DNA of 55,226 nt from Flavobacterium sp. (GCA_014378065.1 JACMOK010000167.1:1-55226); one strand, 5' to 3'. Numbered from the stretch's first letter, positions 25,838-35,398 are shown. The notes: generated by a model from the letters alone, not told the origin. Program-made: numbers and translations.

Positions 25838-27268
25838 TTATAGATTTTCAATAAATTTAGTTAATAAGTGAACGCCGTAAGCCGTAGCATGCTTGCTTTT
25901 TGCAAATTCGTCATCACCGAAAGCTACGCCAGCAATATCTAAGTGCGCCCATGCCTTGTGGTGTTCGGTAAAATATTCTAAAAATTTAGCAGCACTGATG
26001 GCACCGGCAATTGGTTTTCCACTGTAATTTTTAACGTCTGCAATATCACTTTCAATATCCGGTTTATACACCTCCCAAAGCGGGAGAGGCCAACACCGCT
26101 CTCCCACTTGATCCGCAGCCAGTTGGATATTGTTGGAGAGTTCTGGATTGGAGGTAAACAAAGCCGCACATTCGTAGCCAAAAGTCGCCACGCTGCTTCC
26201 GGTTAGGGTGGCGATGTCAATAATTATTTCAGGTTTGTAATTTTTGATTAGGAATGAAAGTCCATCGGCCAGGATCAACCGCCCTTCAGCATCGGTATCA
26301 ATAATTTCAATGGTGTGTCCGCTGTAACTTTTGATGACATCGCTGGGCAAGAAAGATTTACTGTCGACCGAATTTTCACAACACGGAACAATCGCAGTTA
26401 CTTTGACCGGTAATTTCAAATCGGATATCAACTGCATTGCTCCTAAAACTGCTGCTGCGCCAGCCATGTCACATTTCATATGCACCATACCCGCCGTTTT
26501 AATGTTGAGCCCACCTGTATCAAACGTAATGCCTTTCCCTACCAAACCAATATGCTTTGTTTTTGGGGTTTCATTTTCGGGAACATAGCTCATGATTATA
26601 AACTGAGGTTCCTTATCGCTACCTTTTCCGACTGCTATGAAAGCATCTAAGCCATGAATTCTGCAAGCTTCCTCTCCTAGAATTTCTGTGCTAAAACCAA
26701 ATTCTCTTCCGCTTTCTTGTGCCCAATTAGATAAATATTTTGGGGTGACAGTATTGGGTGGCAAATCGACCATGGCTAATACTTCGAGTTGGGCGTAGGC
26801 AATCTTGACGGCTTTTTTTGTGATTTCTGTGTAATCGGTGGTAGACAATATGGCCAATTGAAAATCTGCTGCTAAAAAGGGATGTTTGTCCTTTTTCTTG
26901 TAATGCCCCAAATTGTACGTCCCCAACAGCAATCCTGAAATGGCTGATTCTACTTGGTCGCTGACAAATTCTTCGGGAACAACAAACACAACATTGGTAG
27001 AAAATACTTCTTTTTGTTGTGCTGCAATCCTCCTAAAGCTGTTTTTAAGCGACTTATAGTCAGTAGATTTACCCAAGCCGACAAAAACATGTGTGCATTC
27101 GTATTTTTCAACCAAGTAATGCGTGTCTTTTTTTCCGAAAAAAACTTTGGATGGAACTGAGACACCATGGTATTCAATGGGTATAACACTTTTTGAAGTG
27201 GTTTCAAAAACAGGAATAATTAGCGTTCCTGCGTATCCGTCGAGATTTTGTATGTATTTAATTTGCAT
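25838..27268 (-). CDS. M17 leucyl aminopeptidase family protein
   Basis: 476 residues. The C-terminal catalytic domain holds the di-metal site: K245 and D250 in VGKGITFDTGG, D267 in KCDMAGAAAV, and D326/E328 with R330 in DTDAEGRLILADG, next to VGERCWPLPLW. The usual NTDAEGR has Asp for Asn at the first position. It removes N-terminal residues from peptides in the cytoplasm. In this operon, between an esterase and an ATP-grasp ligase, it could shorten or recycle the peptide made by the island. It joins the esterase gene without a gap (stop and start are adjacent). Confidence 0.9.
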   Translation of the reverse strand: MQIKYIQNLDGYAGTLIIPVFETTSKSVIPIEYHGVSVPSKVFFGKKDTHYLVEKYECTHVFVGLGKSTDYKSLKNSFRRIAAQQKEVFSTNVVFVVPEEFVSDQVESAISGLLLGTYNLGHYKKKDKHPFLAADFQLAILSTTDYTEITKKAVKIAYAQLEVLAMVDLPPNTVTPKYLSNWAQESGREFGFSTEILGEEACRIHGLDAFIAVGKGSDKEPQFIIMSYVPENETPKTKHIGLVGKGITFDTGGLNIKTAGMVHMKCDMAGAAAVLGAMQLISDLKLPVKVTAIVPCCENSVDSKSFLPSDVIKSYSGHTIEIIDTDAEGRLILADGLSFLIKNYKPEIIIDIATLTGSSVATFGYECAALFTSNPELSNNIQLAADQVGERCWPLPLWEVYKPDIESDIADVKNYSGKPIAGAISAAKFLEYFTEHHKAWAHLDIAGVAFGDDEFAKSKHATAYGVHLLTKFIENL

Positions 27269-28405
27269 CTACTCTTTTGTATTAAAAAATAACCATTCTA
27301 TTGCTTTTGGAAATTCATCGCTCCAATACGTTTCGTTGTGTTTGCCTTTTAAATTGATGCTAAGATTTATTTTCATCTTATCGGCAACAAATTCATTTTC
27401 AATCATATTTTTTTTGAACTTTTTCACATGCTGAATCATCGTTGCACTTTCGTTTCCTCCAGCATACAGATAAATCTTGGTGTCGCCGGGTTCTGAAAAA
27501 TCGCTGGTTAAAAAATCTATTTTAGGAACTACCCATAGCGAGGGCGAAAAAATCATTAACTTTCCATACACCTCAGGATACATCAATCCACTAAAAATAC
27601 TGACCAATCCACCCATCGAACTCCCTCCTATTCCAGTAAACTCACGTTCGACTTTAGTCCTGAATTGCTTGTCTATAAAAGGCTTGAGGGTATCGGTAAT
27701 GAAACGAATGTATTTTTTTCCTTGACCAACGCCAAGCACTGTTTTACCAACATTATATTCTTTGATCCGATCTTGCTCTGCGTGCTCAATCGCAATAATG
27801 ATAATTTTACCAATTTTATATTCAGACATTACCGCCAATTTTTTATCAATTTCCCAATTGCCATATTTGGCATTTTCATTGAATAGATTTTGAGCATCCT
27901 GCAAATACATCACAGGATAATTTTCTTTGGAAGTCTCGTAATCATGAGGCAGCAAAGCCCAAATTCTTCTGGTTTTGTTGAGTTGCGGAATCTCAAATTC
28001 TTCAGAAATTAACTTTACAATTGGTAAGAAATTGGATTTAAAGGGCAGCCAATTTTTTCGCCATTTGTCTACATGCTCCTTACGTACTCCTTTATTCTGT
28101 TTGCACGCGCGATTTTCTGTACGGTTGCCATATTTGTCAATCTCAACTTCGCTCCAATCCCCTTTTGTAAATTTGTACAACAATTCTTCAGGATAGACAA
28201 ATTGATCCGAGAATTTAAAATGATAGAGCCCATTTCCAATTTTTTCCATCTCAAAATCTTTATCTTGGGTGTGCCAATTATTGAAATTTCCTGAAATATA
28301 AACCGGTCGTAAATCATCTTCATCGGTTGTAAGCAAAATATTGAGGTGCGGTTCTGTTACATTGTTTTCTAGGTTTTCCGCAGGTATTTTTTTGGTGGTA
28401 ATCAT
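27269..28405 (-). CDS. Esterase with CBM48-like N-terminal domain
   Basis: 378 residues. Residues about 30-90 form an early-set/CBM48-like domain (VYISGNFNNWHTQD, MEKIGNGLYHFKF). From residue 120 there is a Putative_esterase fold: PVMYLQDAQNLF, nucleophile GIGGSSMGGLVS (S263), and a late histidine in KGKHNETYW (H356). No signal peptide is seen. It is the first gene of the minus operon with the aminopeptidase and ATP-grasp. In other systems similar esterases cleave siderophore or small-molecule esters, so cleavage of an ester or thioester of the island product is possible. Confidence 0.8.
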   Translation of the reverse strand: MITTKKIPAENLENNVTEPHLNILLTTDEDDLRPVYISGNFNNWHTQDKDFEMEKIGNGLYHFKFSDQFVYPEELLYKFTKGDWSEVEIDKYGNRTENRACKQNKGVRKEHVDKWRKNWLPFKSNFLPIVKLISEEFEIPQLNKTRRIWALLPHDYETSKENYPVMYLQDAQNLFNENAKYGNWEIDKKLAVMSEYKIGKIIIIAIEHAEQDRIKEYNVGKTVLGVGQGKKYIRFITDTLKPFIDKQFRTKVEREFTGIGGSSMGGLVSIFSGLMYPEVYGKLMIFSPSLWVVPKIDFLTSDFSEPGDTKIYLYAGGNESATMIQHVKKFKKNMIENEFVADKMKINLSINLKGKHNETYWSDEFPKAIEWLFFNTKE

Positions 28406-28498
28406 AGGTAATAAAAGAAACGATAGGTATTTTATTAAAAAGTAAATATAGTTTTTTGACTGTTTAAAAAAAAGAAAGTAGTAGAGAATAATTTATAA

Positions 28499-28530
28499 TT
28501 CGGATATTCCGAAAAAGGAATTCCTCTTTT
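28499..28530 (-). terminator. Possible terminator hairpins after the DUF2231-like gene
   Basis: TTCGGATATTCCGAA (28499-28513) is a perfect hairpin, and AAAAAGGAATTCCTCTTTT (28512-28530) forms a second symmetric stem. On minus, both follow the stop of the DUF2231-like gene at 28546. The following sequence is AT-rich but not a clean U-run. Confidence 0.35.
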
Positions 28531-28545
28531 ACTAAATGTGCTAAG

Positions 28546-29034
28546 TCAATCCACCGTATCATCGAGCGATTTGCTGTTGTTTTTTAAGAGGAGCTGTTCC
28601 CTGATCTCGGTATGCCGAATTTCTCCGCCTGATGTTCCAACTTCTTTAGCTAAAAAAACGGCTGCAATTGCTAACAATAACGTTATGATGGCGGTATATT
28701 TTTCAAAATTATTTTTCTTTATTGAAAAAAACAAAGACAGCAAGGACAGCGTTCCCAAGGCATAAAGTAGCAAGGCCAGCTTTTCTGCCCATTCCTCATG
28801 TTCATTAATAATTTGCTTTCCGATATTTGGAAAATCTTCTACCATTTCTTCGGCACCTTCTCCGGTCCCCATGCTGAACGCTCCAAAAATAGCGGAAATC
28901 ACGAACAATACATAGGCCGTATTCTTTAATGATTTGTTTTTCAAAACCATTCCTGCTATCAGAATTCCGAGCCCGAAAATAGTTCCTAGAATCGGAAAAT
29001 GATTTAGCAATAGATGCAAGTGAGCGTCGGTCAT
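28546..29034 (-). CDS. Four-helix membrane protein (DUF2231-like)
   Basis: 162 residues from the ATG at 29034 (MTDAHLHLLLNHFPILG). The conserved N-terminus, with its histidine pair, decides the start over an upstream in-frame ATG. Four transmembrane segments lie around a loop GEGAEEMVEDFPNIG and an acidic histidine-bearing loop NEHEEWAEK. DUF2231-like proteins are often cytochrome-b-like or metal-related, but the role is unknown. It lies 37 bases after the VIT1/ferritin gene, suggesting an operon linked to metal handling. Confidence 0.65.
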   Translation of the reverse strand: MTDAHLHLLLNHFPILGTIFGLGILIAGMVLKNKSLKNTAYVLFVISAIFGAFSMGTGEGAEEMVEDFPNIGKQIINEHEEWAEKLALLLYALGTLSLLSLFFSIKKNNFEKYTAIITLLLAIAAVFLAKEVGTSGGEIRHTEIREQLLLKNNSKSLDDTVD

Positions 29035-29071
29035 GATGATTAAATTTAAAATTAAGATAAAAGTAAAATTG

Positions 29072-30190
29072 TTATGGAGCCAAAGAAATGCCAATCCAAG
29101 TTCCGATGCCGTAGGTAATGGCCGCGGCAGTCAATCCGAACAATACTTGGCGAAAACCAGAAAAAAGGATGCTTTTACCAGTCAATAATGTAATGGCAGC
29201 ACCGATTGCGAATAATCCAATGACACTGCTGCCCAAACTTAATAAAATAGCACGCTCCCCAGTCAAGAACACGAACGGATACAACGGGATAATCGCCCCA
29301 ACAGAAAAAAGGATAAAAGATGCCGTAGCCGCAACCCATGCCGAACCACCCAATTCTTTCTTATCAATTCCAAGTTCTTCTGCAATAATGGCATCAATTG
29401 CCGTTTGCGGATTTTCAAAAGCTTTTTCGGCCAGCTTTCTGGCATCATCAATATTCATCCCTTTTGCTTGATATAACAAAACAAGCTCCTTTTTTTCTTC
29501 CTCCGGCGAAGCTTCTAATTCTTCGGTTTCCAACTCGATTTGCCGTTGGTTAAGTTCTCTTGAACTTTGAACTGACAACCATTCGCCCAATGCCATCGAA
29601 ATTGCACCCGCCATGAGTCCGGCAATCCCCGTCAACAAAATAGTATTGTTCGACACAGCTGCGCCGGCAACCCCCATGACCAAACTCATATTTGACACGA
29701 GCCCGTCATTGGAACCTAAAACCGCCGCACGCAAAGCATTACCGCCAACAGATTTATGTCGACTTTCAAATTTCGATAAAAAGCCACCTGAAACATTCAG
29801 CGCGGCATTTTTGTTTACCGCTTCTATGATTTTGAGGTGGTTGTGTTCAAAACCTGTAGGCTTCTCCCCTACTAGCATTTTATTTTTTAAGGTATTGACG
29901 GCAAATTGTCTCTCTATACTTGATAAGTCGCTAATAATAGTGTTGTAGCCAAAAATGCGACCTAACTTTAATTTTAACTTTGCGCTTGAAGAAGCAGAGG
30001 GCATTGTGTAATTGGGTTCAAGATGCTGCACTTTGTCTAGCATGTGCTTGGCATGCCCTTTTTCAATTTGAGCTAAACTTTGCAAAACACGTAACAAATT
30101 ATCATCATCTTGAATTACGGCGATGCTATCATATAAATAAGCAGTATCAACCTCGGTCTGCAATTGGCCTTTGAGTTTGTCTAAATTCAT
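29072..30190 (-). CDS. Ferritin-like domain fused to VIT1/CCC1 metal transporter
   Basis: 372 residues from MNLDKLKGQL at 30190. A start at 30229 (MHHFKQ) is possible. Residues 1-140 are a ferritin-like four-helix bundle with E13, E43 and H46 (the EKGH pair) as iron ligands. The rest is a VIT1/CCC1 membrane domain: ALRAAVLGSNDGLVSNMSLV, GAISMALGEWLSVQSS, a cytoplasmic helical loop and three final helices. This matches erythrin-vacuolar transporters that export Fe2+ or Mn2+. It probably detoxifies iron or manganese. It is first in a two-gene operon with the DUF2231-like protein. Confidence 0.85.
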   Translation of the reverse strand: MNLDKLKGQLQTEVDTAYLYDSIAVIQDDDNLLRVLQSLAQIEKGHAKHMLDKVQHLEPNYTMPSASSSAKLKLKLGRIFGYNTIISDLSSIERQFAVNTLKNKMLVGEKPTGFEHNHLKIIEAVNKNAALNVSGGFLSKFESRHKSVGGNALRAAVLGSNDGLVSNMSLVMGVAGAAVSNNTILLTGIAGLMAGAISMALGEWLSVQSSRELNQRQIELETEELEASPEEEKKELVLLYQAKGMNIDDARKLAEKAFENPQTAIDAIIAEELGIDKKELGGSAWVAATASFILFSVGAIIPLYPFVFLTGERAILLSLGSSVIGLFAIGAAITLLTGKSILFSGFRQVLFGLTAAAITYGIGTWIGISLAP

Positions 30191-30349
30191 GCTATTATCT
30201 GCTTTGCGGCGTTGTTTGAAGTGGTGCATAAATCTAGCAAAAAAAAATTGAAAAGCAGCGGTTAGTATCAAAACCTTTGCGTCCATTTTTCCTATGTCTT
30301 TTTAAATTTTTTTTAAAAAAATACTGCCTGTTTTTATTAGACGTTTTGT

Positions 30350-30357
30350 TATTTTTG
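30350..30357 (+). promoter_or_regulatory. Candidate -7 element for the LTA-synthase-like gene
   Basis: TATTTTTG fits TAnnTTTG and lies 16 bases before the ATG at 30374. No clear TTG is present at -33, so the leader would be very short. Confidence 0.35.
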
Positions 30358-30373
30358 TTCCAAACAAACCAAT

Positions 30374-32473
30374 ATGTCATTTTTAAAGAAACTGTCTCCT
30401 TTTTACAATTTGGGTATTTTTTATCTCTTGGTGAATGTTGTTGTCAGAATAATTTTAATATTTCACCCCATCACTCAATCTACCTTTGGTTTTGCTGAGA
30501 TACTTAAAATATTCTTACTCGGCTTCATTTCGGATATTTTCGTCTTTATAGTGGCTACTTTCTTTCTATGGTTGTATCTAATTTTTCTTTCAAATTCAAA
30601 ATATTTTAAACCTTGGGGTTACCTTATTTTTGGATTGTTTTTGGCCTTGTTGCTATACATCTTGTCAGGAAAAACAATCCTTCACGAATATGGAGGTTCG
30701 TTACCGGAGGTAGGATTTGCATTTGTTGCCATCAAAACGTTTCTTTTTGGCTTGTTACTTTTTTTTCCAAATTACCGCAACAGCATCCGCTTCTGGCTTT
30801 TTTCATGTACCATTTTCCTATACGTGATCCTGATTTTACAGAATGCTATCAGTGAATATTTTTTCTGGAATGAGTTTGGGGTACGCTACAATTTTATTGC
30901 CGTAGATTATTTGGTTTACACCAATGAAGTAATAGGCAATATTATGCAATCGTATCCGGTAGTGCCGATTTTTACGGGATTGTTTATAGTAGCGGCCTTG
31001 ATCACTTTTATCATCGTAAAAAAATCTAAAAACTATATCACCGACCTACCGGACTTCCGCCAAAAATTAAAAATATCCACCATTTATTTGGTATTGTTTT
31101 GCCTTTCACTGGTCGCAATTCCGTTTTTATCAACCAAAGAAAATACGCAAAACATTTTTGCCAACGAATTGCAGGCCAACGGACTTTATAAATTCTACTT
31201 GGCATTTGTAAATAGCGAATTGGATTATTTTAAATTCTATAAAACACTGCCGAAACAAAAAGCGTATTCATTACTCAATCAGCAAATTCCGGGCACTTCG
31301 TCCGACACCATTTTAAGGCAAATAAAAAGTAATGCAGCCGAAAATCATAAAAATGTCGTGTTGATTACGATCGAAAGTTACAGTGCTGATTTTATGAAAG
31401 CTTACGGAAATACAAATAATTTAACGCCGTTTCTCGATGATTTGGCTACAAAAAGCCTGCTGTTTACCAACCTGTATGCAGTTGGCAATAGAACCGTGCG
31501 GGGTTTAGAAGCAGTCACTTTATGCCTGCCGCCAACTGCCGGAGAAAGCGTAGTTAAAAGAGCCGACAATAAAAATAAATTCTGCACTGGAAATCTTTTT
31601 GCCCAAAGAGGCTATAGTGTTAAATTTATGTATGGTGGCGATGCTTTTTTTGACAACATGCAAGATTTCTTTGGTGGAAACGGCTATGATGTTGTGGATA
31701 AAAAGTCATTTACGCCCGAACAAATTACATTCTCTAACGTGTGGGGAGTTTGTGATGAAGATATGGCAAACAAGGCAATTCAAGTGATGAATGCGGAGGC
31801 GCAGTTGGGGCGACCATTTTTTAATCATTGGATGACCGTTAGCAACCACCGACCATTTACATACCCTAATGGTAAGATTGACATTTCAAACACGTTAAAA
31901 TCGAGGGAAGGTGGTGTGAAATATACCGATTATGCCCTCAAGCAATTTTTTGACATGGCGCAGAAACAACCTTGGTTTGCCAATACCGTTTTTGTAATTC
32001 TTGCAGACCATTGCGCCTCGAGTTCTGGAAAAACGGAATTGCCACTTGAAAAATACAGGATTCCGGCTATGATTTACGCACCAGGTTTCATTCCGGCTTC
32101 GCATTACAACCAGTTGATGTCGCAGATCGATGTCATGCCAACAGTATTGGGTTTGTTAAATTTTAGTTACAAAAGCAAATTTTACGGCCAGGATGTGCTG
32201 AAAACAGATTATAAACCCCGCGCATTTATTGCTACTTATCAAAATTTAGGATTAATTCAAGACAATGTACTGACCATCCTTTCGCCAAAGCAAAAGGCTA
32301 AACAATGGCAACTCACATTAGTTCCTAATCCAAAAGTTGGTCCTGATTTTCAGATCATGTATGAAGAAACGCCACTGCAGAAAGAACGCAAAGACTTAAT
32401 TGACCGAACCATTTCCTATTACCAGACAACGTCAGCGGTTTTAAAAAATAAAAAATACCAACGTCTAAAGTAA
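30374..32473 (+). CDS. LTA-synthase-like phosphoglycerol/phosphoethanolamine transferase
   Basis: 699 residues: about five N-terminal transmembrane helices, then an extracytoplasmic alkaline-phosphatase-superfamily domain. The metal glutamate is in TIESYSA (E334), the phosphorylated threonine in NRTVRGLE (T374), and the later metal site is VILADHCAS. LtaS-type enzymes move glycerol-phosphate from phosphatidylglycerol. Because Gram-negative cells lack lipoteichoic acid, the acceptor is likely a glycan or lipid of the envelope, as with OpgB-type enzymes. The gene converges with the VWA-like gene, with a 1-base gap between stop codons. Confidence 0.85.
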   Translation: MSFLKKLSPFYNLGIFYLLVNVVVRIILIFHPITQSTFGFAEILKIFLLGFISDIFVFIVATFFLWLYLIFLSNSKYFKPWGYLIFGLFLALLLYILSGKTILHEYGGSLPEVGFAFVAIKTFLFGLLLFFPNYRNSIRFWLFSCTIFLYVILILQNAISEYFFWNEFGVRYNFIAVDYLVYTNEVIGNIMQSYPVVPIFTGLFIVAALITFIIVKKSKNYITDLPDFRQKLKISTIYLVLFCLSLVAIPFLSTKENTQNIFANELQANGLYKFYLAFVNSELDYFKFYKTLPKQKAYSLLNQQIPGTSSDTILRQIKSNAAENHKNVVLITIESYSADFMKAYGNTNNLTPFLDDLATKSLLFTNLYAVGNRTVRGLEAVTLCLPPTAGESVVKRADNKNKFCTGNLFAQRGYSVKFMYGGDAFFDNMQDFFGGNGYDVVDKKSFTPEQITFSNVWGVCDEDMANKAIQVMNAEAQLGRPFFNHWMTVSNHRPFTYPNGKIDISNTLKSREGGVKYTDYALKQFFDMAQKQPWFANTVFVILADHCASSSGKTELPLEKYRIPAMIYAPGFIPASHYNQLMSQIDVMPTVLGLLNFSYKSKFYGQDVLKTDYKPRAFIATYQNLGLIQDNVLTILSPKQKAKQWQLTLVPNPKVGPDFQIMYEETPLQKERKDLIDRTISYYQTTSAVLKNKKYQRLK

Positions 32474-32474
32474 C

Positions 32475-34502
32475 TTACAACATTCCGTTGTACTTTCGGA
32501 TAAACCATTCTGAGGCCAATGCGACGGCAATCAAAAGCAGCAGCCAAATAGAATCAATCAGTGGTGTTTTTTTAACAACGGCTTTCTGTATTGCTTTGTA
32601 ACTGTCGTTGGCTAAAAGTGTCTTGATCAAAGCATCCGCCTGGGAAGGAAAAAACAGTTGGCCTTGTGTTTGCGTGGCCAATTGGGTAAGTTTGGCCAAA
32701 TCCGGATTGACGAATTGCTTCTCAATATCAAAATCTAGAATTTCAAAATAGCCGTTGTAAACAGTATTGGAATTCAATTCCTTGACAGAAAAATTATATT
32801 GCCCCGCCGAAAGTCCGTCAAGATTGACTTTAAATGCATTGTTAGTTTTGAGCAAATCGTATTTCTTAGTCTGTTTTGTGTTTTTATTTGTAACGGCAAT
32901 CATCAATCGGGCCTTTTCATCAAACTCATAATTTTTATTGAAAAACTGAGCGCTGATTTCTAAAGCATCGCCAGAATTATAAAAATTTTCATGGGTAACG
33001 ACCAACGATTTTTTAGCATTATTAGAAGCCAGATACTGGATGATTTTATCGATAAAAATATCGAATTTCGCATACGACTTGTTGTCTACATGGCTTTGCA
33101 AACGCCATTTCCAGCTGTTTTCTCCTAATAAAAAAGCGCTGCGTCTGCCTTCTGTTTCTGAAAAGGCCAGCAACGGTGACTTGGTATCGATATTTCGAAT
33201 CTTTGAGGAAAGCAATATTGATATATTGGCATTGGTCGAGATTGTTCCGAAGGCATTCTGCAACGGCGGAAATTGTTCAAATCCGATATCTTCAAGCGCA
33301 AACAAATTAAACTCCGGTTTAAAACTGGCCAAATAATCTTCCTTTTGGGCGCTCATCCTAAAAACAAAACTATTTTGCTGCTGGTTTAAAAAATTGAAAT
33401 CGGTATTCGTTCCTGTAATGATAAACATATTGATGCCCGCACTTTTGCTAGTTTCAAAAACCTGTTTGAATTCCGGCGTAGGCTGGTATAAAATCAAAAC
33501 ATTATAATCTGCTAAAGATTTGATTTCTTTAGGGTTGACGATCGTTACTTTTCTTTGTGCATTCGTTTCAATCGCCCGTTTCAAAGCCCCAATATCAGGA
33601 TGGTTGATGTTGGTTATAATCGCAATATTTGTTTTTTGATCGATCACTTCCACCGCAAAGCTTTTGGTATTGTTGTACTTGTTTTTTTCGGATTCTCTGG
33701 ACGAGATGGAAACTTTAAAAAGCTGTAAACCTACTCTGTCTGCAGGAAGTAAAACATTGACAATAGCCGATTTTTTGGAAGGCGAAAACGAAATTGTCTG
33801 GGTATTTAAAACCGAATTGCCTTGTGCAATGCTGAAATTGGCGTTAAGGGTTTTGTTGCCAGCATATTGTAAAAAGACTTCAACCGGAAATTTATTCTTA
33901 TGAAAAGCATATTTGTTTGCCTGAATTTGGTTGACTTTCAGATCTAAGAAAGTGGTTGTGTCACCAACAATCAGCGGATATACTTTGTTGTTTGTCTCAA
34001 AACTGTAGACATAATCGTTGCCTGAGGTCTGGTTACCATCGGTAATAATAACGGTTGGAAAAGTAGCATTTTTATAAATACTTTTGAGGCTTCTGGCTAT
34101 TTGATCGAGATTGGTCTGTACGCCTTTGAAGTCAAATTGCGTGGCCGATTCAAATTCGCTGTCAAACTTGTAAGATTGCATATCGAATTTCTCTTGCAAT
34201 GCAGCATTTGAAACGAGTGTTTTATATAAAGTTAAACTGCTCACATTGGCTTTGAGATCAATGATTGAAGCTGAATTATCGACAACAATGGGCAATGGCG
34301 TTTTGATGATTTCAAAAGTCTTGCGCGAGACAATCGGATTGATCAGCAGCAATAAAATCGAAAAAATGGATATAAATCGCAAGATTGCCAGGTATCGGTT
34401 TACTTTAGACTGGTAATTGGCTTTGTAAAAATATTGGTAAAATGACAAACCACTTGCTATTCCGATGGAAAGTAATAGAAGTAAAATAGTATTTGTTGTC
34501 AT
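32475..34502 (-). CDS. VWA-like membrane protein
   Basis: 675 residues from the ATG at 34502 (MTTNTILLLLLS). An upstream in-frame ATG gives 9 more, non-conserved residues. Two N-terminal transmembrane helices and one at the very C-terminus (WLLLLIAVALASEWFIRKY) enclose a large domain. The central part resembles a von Willebrand A domain: VVDNSASI near residue 80, VIITDGNQTSG near 150. The MIDAS is degenerate (DNSAS rather than DxSxS). A role in envelope assembly like the Bat proteins is possible. It follows fabG, but the gap holds the RNA element copy B and the two may not be cotranscribed. Confidence 0.7.
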   Translation of the reverse strand: MTTNTILLLLLSIGIASGLSFYQYFYKANYQSKVNRYLAILRFISIFSILLLLINPIVSRKTFEIIKTPLPIVVDNSASIIDLKANVSSLTLYKTLVSNAALQEKFDMQSYKFDSEFESATQFDFKGVQTNLDQIARSLKSIYKNATFPTVIITDGNQTSGNDYVYSFETNNKVYPLIVGDTTTFLDLKVNQIQANKYAFHKNKFPVEVFLQYAGNKTLNANFSIAQGNSVLNTQTISFSPSKKSAIVNVLLPADRVGLQLFKVSISSRESEKNKYNNTKSFAVEVIDQKTNIAIITNINHPDIGALKRAIETNAQRKVTIVNPKEIKSLADYNVLILYQPTPEFKQVFETSKSAGINMFIITGTNTDFNFLNQQQNSFVFRMSAQKEDYLASFKPEFNLFALEDIGFEQFPPLQNAFGTISTNANISILLSSKIRNIDTKSPLLAFSETEGRRSAFLLGENSWKWRLQSHVDNKSYAKFDIFIDKIIQYLASNNAKKSLVVTHENFYNSGDALEISAQFFNKNYEFDEKARLMIAVTNKNTKQTKKYDLLKTNNAFKVNLDGLSAGQYNFSVKELNSNTVYNGYFEILDFDIEKQFVNPDLAKLTQLATQTQGQLFFPSQADALIKTLLANDSYKAIQKAVVKKTPLIDSIWLLLLIAVALASEWFIRKYNGML

Positions 34503-34550
34503 GTGTATTATCTCAAAATAGTCAAACATTAGAATTGGAAACAGACTGCC

Positions 34551-34655
34551 CTAGCCCTGATTGCAGTGGAAATCTCCAGAGGAAGGGGAAGGTGTATTGC
34601 TACTACAGATGTTTTTCCTCTGGAATTGTAACGGAAAGCAGGAAATAGCTCCTAA
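34551..34655 (+). ncRNA. Structured RNA element, copy B (resembles Flavo-1)
   Basis: Shares 25 of 27 bases with copy A at the 5' flank and a nearly identical 3' flank (34622-34655). The outer helix CCTG (34556-34559) pairs with CAGG (34639-34642), replacing G-C by U-A relative to copy A. The centre has a perfect 10-bp hairpin TCCAGAGGAA/TTCCTCTGGA. The element is antisense to the flanking minus-strand genes and overlaps the last codons of fabG by a few bases. Its strand of action is uncertain. Confidence 0.6.
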
Positions 34656-35398
34656 GTCAGCATGCCGCCATCGACATTCATGACTTGACCCGTAATGTAA
34701 GCGCTTAGATCGGAAGCCAAAAACAAACAGGCATTGGCTACATCTTCTGTCGTTCCGCCACGTTTTAACGGAATCGATTCTCTCCAGCCCTGCACTACTT
34801 CTTCGTTGAGTTTGGCTGTCATTTCTGTTTCAATAAAGCCAGGCGCAATTGCATTGCATCGGATGTTTCTAGAACCCAATTCTAAAGCCACCGACTTGGT
34901 AAAACCAATGACTCCGGCTTTGGACGCTGCATAATTGGTTTGACCCGCATTGCCTTTCACGCCAACTACAGAACTCATGTTGATAATAGATCCGGCGCGT
35001 TTTTTCAAGAAAGTTTTCTGAATGGCTTTGGTCATATTGAACACCGATTTGAGATTGACATCGATTACTTTGTCAAAATCTTCTTCCGACATTCGCATCA
35101 GCAAGTTGTCTTTGGTGATACCTGCATTATTAATTAAGATATCTACCGTTCCGAATTCTTGCAAAACGGCGTCTACAAAAGTTTGGGCTTCGTTAAAATT
35201 AGCAGCATCCGATTGATAGCCTTTGGCTTTGACTCCCAATGCATTGAGCTCATTTTCCAACGCCTGAGCCGATTCGACTGACGAACTGTACGTGAAGGCT
35301 ACATTGGCACCCTGTCTGGCAAAAACTTCAGCGATACCTTTTCCTATGCCGCGGCTAGCGCCGGTAATTATGGCTACTTTTCCTTCTAATAATTTCAT
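34652..35398 (-). CDS. fabG: 3-oxoacyl-[ACP] reductase FabG
   Basis: 248 residues, the usual length. Rossmann motif TGASRGIGKGIAE, catalytic N115 in DVNLKSVF, S142/S143 in INMSSVVG, Y156 and K160 in NYAASKAGVIGF, and the C-terminal GQVMNVDGGM. It reduces beta-ketoacyl-ACP in fatty-acid synthesis in the cytoplasm using NADPH. It is the first gene before the VWA-like gene on minus and diverges from the ECF sigma operon. Confidence 0.95.
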   Translation of the reverse strand: MKLLEGKVAIITGASRGIGKGIAEVFARQGANVAFTYSSSVESAQALENELNALGVKAKGYQSDAANFNEAQTFVDAVLQEFGTVDILINNAGITKDNLLMRMSEEDFDKVIDVNLKSVFNMTKAIQKTFLKKRAGSIINMSSVVGVKGNAGQTNYAASKAGVIGFTKSVALELGSRNIRCNAIAPGFIETEMTAKLNEEVVQGWRESIPLKRGGTTEDVANACLFLASDLSAYITGQVMNVDGGMLT

